Source: CAVSUR01 sp052143655
GTDB taxonomy: Bacteria > Actinomycetota > Actinomycetes > Streptosporangiales > Streptosporangiaceae
Length of the DNA: 15,167 bases
Assembly: GCA_052143655.1 (NCBI GenBank)
Contig: JBKQSL010000501.1
Coordinates: forward strand, 1-15,167
Direction: 5' to 3'
Numbering within the stretch: position 1 is the stretch's first letter; each line of letters opens with the position of its first letter. Of the stretch, positions 6,649-12,342 are shown piece after piece. The notes beneath the pieces were generated by a model. That model searched no databases. It saw only the letters and a list, made by a program, of their open reading frames with translations, and was not told where the DNA came from. The position numbers were made by a program, and so were the translations under genes.

Positions 6649-6837
6649 ATGGCGAAGGCTCTATTCGGCCACGTTGGTGGGCCGGATCCGCGCATGGTCT
6701 CGGAGATGCGACGCCTTCAGCGCCGAGTACGTGACCTGGAGGCCGAGCTTGCCCGGCTTCAGGAGGAGAATGACGTGCTCACCGCTGAAGTCAGCCGCGA
6801 CTTGCTGATCCCGGTCCGCGAGCCGGCGCTTACCTAA
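6649..6837 (+). CDS. Small leucine-zipper-like coiled-coil protein, unknown function
   Basis: I do not recognise a characterised family. The 62-residue product (MAKALFGHVGGPDPRM...) has a short Gly/Pro-containing head and then one continuous predicted helix. Hydrophobic residues fall on an unbroken heptad: M20, V27, L34, N41, V48 as 'a' positions and L23, L30, L37, L44 as 'd'. N41 at an 'a' position recalls the buried asparagine of dimeric leucine zippers. There is no signal peptide, membrane helix or cysteine. ATG 6649 is chosen because GGAGG (6634-6638) precedes it; an in-frame ATG at 6559, with its own GGAG 7 bases upstream, would add 30 residues of unremarkable sequence. Its place between acyP and smc and its two tandem downstream hairpins suggest a single-gene transcript. 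From memory, similar short proteins occur in other actinobacteria, but I cannot verify this. Confidence 0.75.
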   Translation: MAKALFGHVGGPDPRMVSEMRRLQRRVRDLEAELARLQEENDVLTAEVSRDLLIPVREPALT

Positions 6838-6889
6838 GCGCCGGCTGGCCACACAGCGCGGAGGGACGCCTGGACTCGCGGCGTCCCTC
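6821..6889 (+). terminator. Tandem hairpin terminator of the small coiled-coil gene
   Basis: First hairpin: AGCCGGCGCTTA (6821-6832) and TAAGCGCCGGCT (6835-6846), perfect 12 bp arms with a 2-base centre; the right arm starts with the TAA stop codon. Second hairpin: GAGGGACGCC (6861-6870) and GGCGTCCCTC (6880-6889), a perfect 10 bp stem with a 9-base loop followed by TTGGCTGTT. The pair is a convincing transcription end on this strand. Confidence 0.7.
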
Positions 6890-7303
6890 TTGGCTGTTCC
6901 GTCAGGCTGTTCCACAGGGTGAGCACAGCGATGTCACCCAGTGGACGGGCTGGCCGAGGCACGGGCATCTGCCCGCCCGCCCTGCTGCGAAAGCGGCTGT
7001 GCAGCCATGCCTGCACAGCGCAGCGGCCAGCGGATTCACCCGCTGACGGGAGCGCTGCCGCCAGGCTCTTACGCTGGCCGCCGGCGGCCTCCCGCAGTGC
7101 TGGCGTCCAGCATTGAACAGGCGCTGCCCCCTGGTCAAGTGCCCTTTTCCCGGCGCTGGCCGCGGCCCCGGGGACCGGTCCGCTGCACCCGCACCCCGGC
7201 CCGCGCGCCGCGAGATTCCGGACATTGGCGCCAATTGACATCAGGCGGCCCGCCGTCCGCGCGGTTGCTGCGGCGAATCCGCAGGAGTGACGGCAGCGCA
7301 CGG
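6890..7303. other. Hairpin-dense non-coding region upstream of smc
   Basis: No open frame here looks real. The region holds: an imperfect 12 bp inverted repeat (6911-6922 with 6934-6945, one mismatch); CGGGC/GCCCG (6962-6975); a perfect 9 bp repeat GCTGTGCAG/CTGCACAGC (6996-7004, 7011-7019); a perfect 10 bp repeat GCGGCCAGCG/CGCTGGCCGC (7023-7032, 7072-7081); TGCTGG/CCAGCA (7098-7103, 7107-7112); overlapping palindromes at 7158-7181; and the 12 bp palindrome ATTGGCGCCAAT (7224-7235) running into a consensus TTGACA (7235-7240). None of the conserved motifs I know for RNase P RNA, tmRNA or SRP RNA is present. An unrecognised structured RNA, a regulatory region or chance in GC-rich DNA all remain possible. 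Confidence 0.5.
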
Positions 7304-7309
7304 TAGGGT
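7304..7309 (+). promoter_or_regulatory. Possible -10 element of smc
   Basis: TAGGGT fits the actinobacterial TANNNT -10 and would give a start near 7316 with a leader of about 55 bases carrying GGGGAGG (7352-7358) before the GTG. No -35 is seen at the right distance; the consensus TTGACA at 7235-7240 is too far upstream. Confidence 0.35.
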
Positions 7310-7370
7310 GCGGAAAGATCCGGGCAGATCGGGTGGCGCCGCTCGGGCGACGGGGAGGAGAGCCGGCCGG

Positions 7371-10300
7371 GTGTACCTGAAAACTCTCACCTTGCGCGGC
7401 TTCAAGTCGTTCGCCTCGGCCACCTCCCTGCGCTTCGAGCCGGGCATCACCTGCGTCGTCGGGCCTAACGGGTCGGGCAAGTCCAACGTCGTGGATGCCT
7501 TCACCTGGGTCATGGGCGAGCAGGGCGCCAAGACCCTGCGCGGCGGCAAGATGGAGGACGTCGTCTTCGCCGGCACCGCCGGGCGGCCGGCCCTCGGCCG
7601 CGCCGAGGTGACGCTGACCATCGACAACAGCGATGGCGCGCTGCCAATCGACTACGCCGAGGTGACGATCAGCCGGCTGCTGTTCCGCTCGGGGCAGAGC
7701 GAGTACGCGATCAACGGCGAATCGTGCCGGCTGCTGGACGTTGCCGAACTGCTCTCCGACACCGGCCTGGGCCGGGAGATGCACGTCATCGTCGGCCAGG
7801 GCCAGCTGGACGAGGTGCTCAACGCCGGCCCGGATGCGCGCCGGGCGCTGATCGAGGAGGCGGCCGGCGTCCTGAAGCACCGCCGGCGCAAGGAGAAGGC
7901 TCTGCGCAAGCTGGAGGCGATGCAGGCCAACATGACCCGGCTGGTCGACCTGACCGGCGAGCTGGGCCGCCGCCTCAAGCCGCTTGGCCGCCAGGCCCAG
8001 ATCGCCCGCCAGGCCGCGGTCATCCAGGCGGACCTGCGCGATGCCCGGCTGCGGCTGCTCGCCGACGACTACGTGACGCTCGCCGCCGAGCTGGAGCGCG
8101 ACCAGGCCAGCGAGTCAGCCGCGGCCGCCCGCCGGGCCGAGCTGGAGGCCGCGCTGGCCGCGGCCCGGCTGCGCGAGGGCGAGCTGGAGCGCGACGCCCA
8201 GCAGCATGCGCCCAGGCTGGCCGCTGCGCAGGCCACGTTCTTCTCGCTGGCCAGCCTGGCCGAGCGGCTGGCCGGGGTGGCCAGCCTGGCCGGGGAACGG
8301 CACCGGCACCTGGCCGCTCCGCCGGAGCCGCAGCGGCCCGGCCGGGACCCCGATGAGCTGGACCGTGAGGCAGCGCAGCTGCGGGAGCAGGAGGCGGCCC
8401 TGCGCGGGCGGCTGGCGGCGGCCCGCGAGCAGCTGACAGCGGCCGTGGCGGCACGGACCGCGGCCGAGACCGCGCTGGCCGAGACCGAGCGCCGGCTGGC
8501 GGCAGGTGCCCGGGCCGCGGCTCAGCGGGCCGAGCGGCTGGCCCAGCTGCGCAGCCAGGTCGGTGCCGCGCGCAGCCGGGTCGGTGCCGCGCAGGAGGAG
8601 GTCGGCCGCCTGGCCGAGGCGCTGGAGCAGGCTCGCGGCCGCGCCGAGCAGGCCCAGCGGGACTATGCGGGACTGCAGGACCAGGTCACCGACGCGGGGG
8701 AGGGCCGCACCGACCTGGCGACGGCGCACGAGCAGGCCGCTGGAGCGGTCGCGGCGGCAGCCGCGCAGCTGGACGCCCGGCGCGCGGCCGAGCGCCAGGC
8801 CAGCGCGGACGCGGCAGCGCTTCGCGCCCGCACCCAGGCCCTCGACGAGGCCGTCCGGCGCGGCGCGGACGCGTCCGGCGCGCTGCTGGAGAACCCCGGC
8901 GCCTTCGCTGGCGTGCTCGGCCCGCTCGCGGCGATGCTCAGCGTCCAGGCCGGCGCCCAGGAGGCCATCGCGGCCGCGCTCGGCGTCGCCGCCAGCGCGG
9001 TGGCGGTGTCCGGGGTGGACACCGCCGTGACGATCTTGCGGGCGCTTCGGGAGGGCACGGTCGGCCGGGCTGACCTGGTGATCGCCGCCGATGGGGCCGG
9101 CCCGGACGGCGCCGGGATGCTCACGGCGGTGGCCAGCCTTCCGGACGGCGTGACGCTTCCGTCAGCGGTGACGCCCGCTGCCGAGCTGGTCCGGGCGCCC
9201 GGCCAGCTGGCCGCGGCGGTCGGCCAGCTGCTGGCCGACGTGGTCGTCGCTCCCGACCTGGAGACCGGTCGTGAGCTGATCCGCGCGCAGCCGGGGCTGC
9301 GCGCGGTCACCAGGGAGGGTGACCTCATCGGCGCCCACTGGGCGCGCGGCGGGTCAGCGGACGGCCAGAGCCTGCTCGCGCTGCGGGCGGCCGGCCAGCA
9401 GGCCGCGGCCGAGCTGGCGCAGGCCGAGCAGCGGTGCCAGCGATCCCAGCGGGAGCTGGCCGATGCCGCCGAGGAAGAGGACCAGGCCCGGCAGGTGCTG
9501 GCGCAGGCGCAGGCCGAGCTGCAGCAGGTTGATGCCGCGGCGGCCGAGGTCTCCGGTCGGCTCGGCTCGCTGGCAGGCGCGGCCAGGGCGGCCAGGGAAG
9601 AGGCCGGGCGCCTGGAGAAGGCGATCGCGCATGCGGAGCGATCCGCTCAGCAGGGCCGGGACAAGCTGGCCGAGCTGACGCAGAAGCTGGCGGTGCAGGA
9701 GGGCGCGCCGGATCCGGCCGGCCCTGATCCGGCGGCTGACGGCGAGCAGACCGGCAAGCAGGCCCTGGCCGAGCAGGCCACTGCGGCCCGCGCCGCCGAG
9801 ATGGAGGCGCGGCTGGAGGTCAGGACGGCCGAGGAGCGGCTGCGCGCCATCAGCGGCCGGGCCGACGCGCTGACCGCGACGGCCGCGGCCGAGCGGCAGG
9901 CGGTCGAGCGGGCCGCGGCCCGGGCCAGGCGCCGCGCGGCGGATGCGGCCGTGGCCGCGGCGGTGGCCAGGGGCGCCCGGCAGGCGGCCGCTGCGATCGA
10001 GGGCTCGCGGGCCGCGGCCGACGCCGAGCGGCAGGCGGCCGAGGAGGCCAGCAGCAGCCGGGACGCCGAGCTCAAGACGGTCCGGACGGCGATCAGGGAG
10101 CTGACTGACGAGTTCGACAAGGTCGTGGACGGTGCCCACGACGCGCAGATTGCCCGCGAGGGTCACCGGCTGCGGCTGGAGCAGATTGCCGCGCGGGCCA
10201 GCGAGGAGTTCGCGGTCGAGGTCGAGGCGCTGGTGGCCGAGTACGGGCCCGGCGTCCCGGTGCCGCCCGCGGCCGAGGGGCAGATGCCGTCGGCCTACGA

Positions 10301-10961
10301 CCGGGAGGCCACCGAGCGCCGGGCGCAGCAGGCCCAGCGCAAGCTGGACCAGCTGGGCAAGGTCAACCCGCTGGCGCTGGAGGAGTTCGCCGCGCTGGAG
10401 GAACGGCACGCGTTCCTGGTCAAGCAGCTGGAGGACCTGAAGAACACTCGGCGCGACCTGCTCACCGTGATCAAGGAAGTCGACGACCGGGTGCAGCAGG
10501 TGTTCACATCGGCCTACGACGACATCGCCCGCGAGTTCACCCGGATATTCGGCCAGCTGTTCCCCGGCGGCGAGGGCCGGCTGCTGCTCACCGAGCCCGA
10601 CGACATGCTGGCCACGGGCATCGAGTTCGAGGCCAGGCCCCCTGGCAAGAAGGTCAAGCGCCTGTCGCTGCTGTCCGGCGGCGAGCGGGCGCTCACCGCG
10701 ATCGCGTTCCTGCTGGCGATCTTCAAGGCCCGGCCGTCGCCGTTCTACGTGCTGGACGAGGTCGAGGCCGCGCTGGACGACGTTAACCTGCAGCGGCTGC
10801 TGGGCATCTTCACGGAGCTGCGGGAAGTCTCCCAGCTGATCATCGTGACGCACCAGAAGCGGACGATGGAGGTCGCCGACTCCCTCTACGGCATCACGAT
10901 GCGCGGCGACGGCGTATCGACGGTCGTCAGCCAGCGGCTGCGGGAGCGCGAGAGCGCCTGA
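7371..10961 (+). CDS. smc: Chromosome partition protein Smc
   Basis: Smc is the ATPase of the bacterial condensin complex (with ScpA and ScpB); it extrudes and aligns chromosome arms during segregation. The 1196-residue length is standard. Visible: N-terminal head MYLKTLTLRGFKSF, Walker A GPNGSGKS (31-38), and the LRGGKMEDVVFAG block with R57. A first coiled-coil arm (about 165-500) is extremely Ala/Arg/Glu-rich. The globular hinge (about 502-670) is followed by the returning arm (about 670-1000) and the C-terminal head with LFPGGEGRL, signature LSGGE (from about 1101) and Walker B FYVLDE (1125-1130), then THQKRTMEVAD. I start at GTG 7371 because MYLKTLTLRGF is the family N-terminus and GGGGAGG precedes it; a GTG at 7287 would add 28 unlikely residues. 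A strong bulged hairpin follows the gene. Confidence 0.97.
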   Translation: MYLKTLTLRGFKSFASATSLRFEPGITCVVGPNGSGKSNVVDAFTWVMGEQGAKTLRGGKMEDVVFAGTAGRPALGRAEVTLTIDNSDGALPIDYAEVTISRLLFRSGQSEYAINGESCRLLDVAELLSDTGLGREMHVIVGQGQLDEVLNAGPDARRALIEEAAGVLKHRRRKEKALRKLEAMQANMTRLVDLTGELGRRLKPLGRQAQIARQAAVIQADLRDARLRLLADDYVTLAAELERDQASESAAAARRAELEAALAAARLREGELERDAQQHAPRLAAAQATFFSLASLAERLAGVASLAGERHRHLAAPPEPQRPGRDPDELDREAAQLREQEAALRGRLAAAREQLTAAVAARTAAETALAETERRLAAGARAAAQRAERLAQLRSQVGAARSRVGAAQEEVGRLAEALEQARGRAEQAQRDYAGLQDQVTDAGEGRTDLATAHEQAAGAVAAAAAQLDARRAAERQASADAAALRARTQALDEAVRRGADASGALLENPGAFAGVLGPLAAMLSVQAGAQEAIAAALGVAASAVAVSGVDTAVTILRALREGTVGRADLVIAADGAGPDGAGMLTAVASLPDGVTLPSAVTPAAELVRAPGQLAAAVGQLLADVVVAPDLETGRELIRAQPGLRAVTREGDLIGAHWARGGSADGQSLLALRAAGQQAAAELAQAEQRCQRSQRELADAAEEEDQARQVLAQAQAELQQVDAAAAEVSGRLGSLAGAARAAREEAGRLEKAIAHAERSAQQGRDKLAELTQKLAVQEGAPDPAGPDPAADGEQTGKQALAEQATAARAAEMEARLEVRTAEERLRAISGRADALTATAAAERQAVERAAARARRRAADAAVAAAVARGARQAAAAIEGSRAAADAERQAAEEASSSRDAELKTVRTAIRELTDEFDKVVDGAHDAQIAREGHRLRLEQIAARASEEFAVEVEALVAEYGPGVPVPPAAEGQMPSAYDREATERRAQQAQRKLDQLGKVNPLALEEFAALEERHAFLVKQLEDLKNTRRDLLTVIKEVDDRVQQVFTSAYDDIAREFTRIFGQLFPGGEGRLLLTEPDDMLATGIEFEARPPGKKVKRLSLLSGGERALTAIAFLLAIFKARPSPFYVLDEVEAALDDVNLQRLLGIFTELREVSQLIIVTHQKRTMEVADSLYGITMRGDGVSTVVSQRLRERESA

Positions 10962-10990
10962 GCCGCGGCCTGCGGGCCGCCAGGCTCCCG

Positions 10991-11037
10991 GGCCCCGCCG
11001 GGACGGCAGGCGCCCGGGACAGTCCGTCGGCGGGGCC
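10991..11037 (+). terminator. Bulged GC-rich hairpin after smc
   Basis: Left arm GGCCCCGCC (10991-10999) plus GACGG (11002-11006), with a 2-base GG bulge, pairs fully with CCGTCGGCGGGGCC (11024-11037): 14 pairs and a 17-base loop. A smaller hairpin GCGGCC/GGCCGC (10965-10980) lies just after the stop. There is no T-tract. This is a likely terminator separating smc from ftsY. Confidence 0.5.
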
Positions 11038-11081
11038 GGAATCCGGGCCGCCGAGGGTGCCGGGTGGTCGCTGCGGTCTGC

Positions 11082-11087
11082 CAGACT
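11082..11087 (+). promoter_or_regulatory. Possible -10 element of ftsY, near-leaderless
   Basis: CAGACT, one base off TANNNT, ends 9 bases before the ATG. No Shine-Dalgarno site precedes that ATG and no -35 is visible. A leaderless or very short-leader transcript is possible; evidence is weak. Confidence 0.25.
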
Positions 11088-11096
11088 GGTTGCGTC

Positions 11097-12302
11097 ATGG
11101 AACAAGACCTGATCATCGCCGCCATTGTCGTTGTCGTAGCCGGCGGCGGGACCGCTCTCGTTACGCCCCTGATCCGCTCGCGCCGCCGCCAGCAGGGCGG
11201 CGGCCAGCCGGGACCGGCCCAGCGCGAACCCGGCCAGGCTGAGGCTGGGCAGGCGCCCGGCGGCCAAGCCAGGACCGGCACCGCCACGCTGGAGCCGCCG
11301 CCCGCCGCGCCGCCGCAGGATGCGCTCCCCACGGCTCCCGCCGCGCCGCCGCGCCCGGCCGAGGTCGAGAAGCCGCCGCCGTCCGCGGGCCGGCTGGCCC
11401 GGCTGCGCGGTCGGCTCGCCCGCTCCCAGTCCGGGCTTGGCTCGGTCCTGCTCGGGCTGCTGTCCTCGGGGAACCTGGACGAGCAGGCCTGGGAGGAGAT
11501 CGAGGACACGCTCATCATGGCCGACATGGGCGTCACCCCGGCGCGGGAGATGGTCGAGCGGCTGCGCACCGAGGTCAAGGTGGTCGGTACCCGCGACCCG
11601 GCTGAGGTCAGGGCGCTGCTGAAGGCCGACCTGATCGCCGAGATCGGCCCGGACATGAACCGGTCGCTGCGCACGAGGCCGCACGGCGACCGGCCCGCGG
11701 TGCTGCTGGTCGTCGGGGTCAATGGCACCGGCAAGACGACCGCGTGCGGCAAGCTGGCCCGGGCCCTGGTCGGGGACGGGCGCACCGTCCTGCTCGGGGC
11801 GGCCGACACGTTCCGTGCCGCCGCCGCTGACCAGCTGCAGACGTGGGCGCAGCGGGTGGGCGCTGAGGTGGTGCGGTCGGACACCGACGGCGCTGACCCG
11901 GCCAGCGTCGCGTTCGAGGCGGTTAACCGGGGGATTGAGCGCGGTGTCGACACGGTGATCATCGACACCGCCGGGCGCCTGCACACTAAGACCGGGCTGA
12001 TGGACGAGCTCGGCAAGATCAAGCGGGTGATCTCCAAGCACGCCACCGTGGACGAGGTGCTGCTGGTGCTCGACGCCACCACCGGGCAGAACGGGCTGCG
12101 CCAGGCCCGGGTATTCGCCGAGGTTGTCGACGTGACCGGCATCATCCTGACCAAGCTGGACGGCACCGCCAAGGGCGGCATCGTCGTCGGCGTGCAGCGC
12201 GAGCTGGGAGTGCCGGTCAAGCTGGTGGGCCTGGGCGAAGGCCCGGACGACCTGGCGCCGTTCGAGCCGGATGCCTTCGTCGACGCGATACTCGGCGGCT
12301 GA
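11097..12302 (+). CDS. ftsY: Signal recognition particle receptor FtsY
   Basis: FtsY is the membrane-associated SRP GTPase that docks Ffh-ribosome complexes at the Sec translocon. The 401-residue product starts MEQDLIIAAIVVVVAGG, a single hydrophobic helix (about 4-26) that would anchor it in the membrane, as in other actinobacterial FtsY proteins. A disordered Pro/Ala/Gln-rich linker follows (about 30-97). The NG domain (98-401) has G1 GVNGTGKTT (207-215), DTFRAAAADQL, DTAGR (290-294), TKLDG (352-356), and the closing GLGEGPDDLAPF (378-389). The start is ATG 11097 because the helix begins there; a GTG at 11064 in frame would add 11 residues ahead of the helix. There is no clear ribosome site. 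ffh follows only 40 bp downstream, so the two SRP GTPases are direct neighbours. Confidence 0.96.
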   Translation: MEQDLIIAAIVVVVAGGGTALVTPLIRSRRRQQGGGQPGPAQREPGQAEAGQAPGGQARTGTATLEPPPAAPPQDALPTAPAAPPRPAEVEKPPPSAGRLARLRGRLARSQSGLGSVLLGLLSSGNLDEQAWEEIEDTLIMADMGVTPAREMVERLRTEVKVVGTRDPAEVRALLKADLIAEIGPDMNRSLRTRPHGDRPAVLLVVGVNGTGKTTACGKLARALVGDGRTVLLGAADTFRAAAADQLQTWAQRVGAEVVRSDTDGADPASVAFEAVNRGIERGVDTVIIDTAGRLHTKTGLMDELGKIKRVISKHATVDEVLLVLDATTGQNGLRQARVFAEVVDVTGIILTKLDGTAKGGIVVGVQRELGVPVKLVGLGEGPDDLAPFEPDAFVDAILGG

Positions 12303-12330
12303 CCGGAGCGTTCCGGGGCATCGGACCCGA

Positions 12331-12336
12331 TAGCCT
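12331..12336 (+). promoter_or_regulatory. -10 element of ffh implying a leaderless mRNA
   Basis: TAGCCT fits TANNNT exactly and ends 6 bases before the GTG at 12343, so transcription would begin at or next to the start codon. No -35 match lies 16-18 bp upstream (GCGTTC at 12308-12313), and no usable ribosome site exists. This layout is typical of leaderless actinobacterial genes. Confidence 0.5.
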
Positions 12337-12342
12337 GAAGGC

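Noticed and set aside
6911..6919. TGTTCCACA-like sequence as a DnaA box
   Set aside because: At least two mismatches to TTRTCCACA, no cluster of further boxes, and no origin genes nearby; the bases are better explained as a hairpin arm.
6890..7240. The structured gap as RNase P RNA, tmRNA or SRP RNA
   Set aside because: None of the conserved motifs I know for these RNAs is present, and the length and ends do not fit.
6919..7306. Open frames of 65 and 121 codons on + and 110 codons on - in the gap before smc
   Set aside because: No ribosome sites, no recognisable motifs, and arginine/proline/alanine-rich compositions typical of random GC-rich frames; they also run through the inverted repeats.
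7287..7370. Upstream GTG start for smc at 7287
   Set aside because: The 28 extra residues precede the conserved MYLKTLTLRGF N-terminus, and a possible -10 element and ribosome site lie between the two starts.
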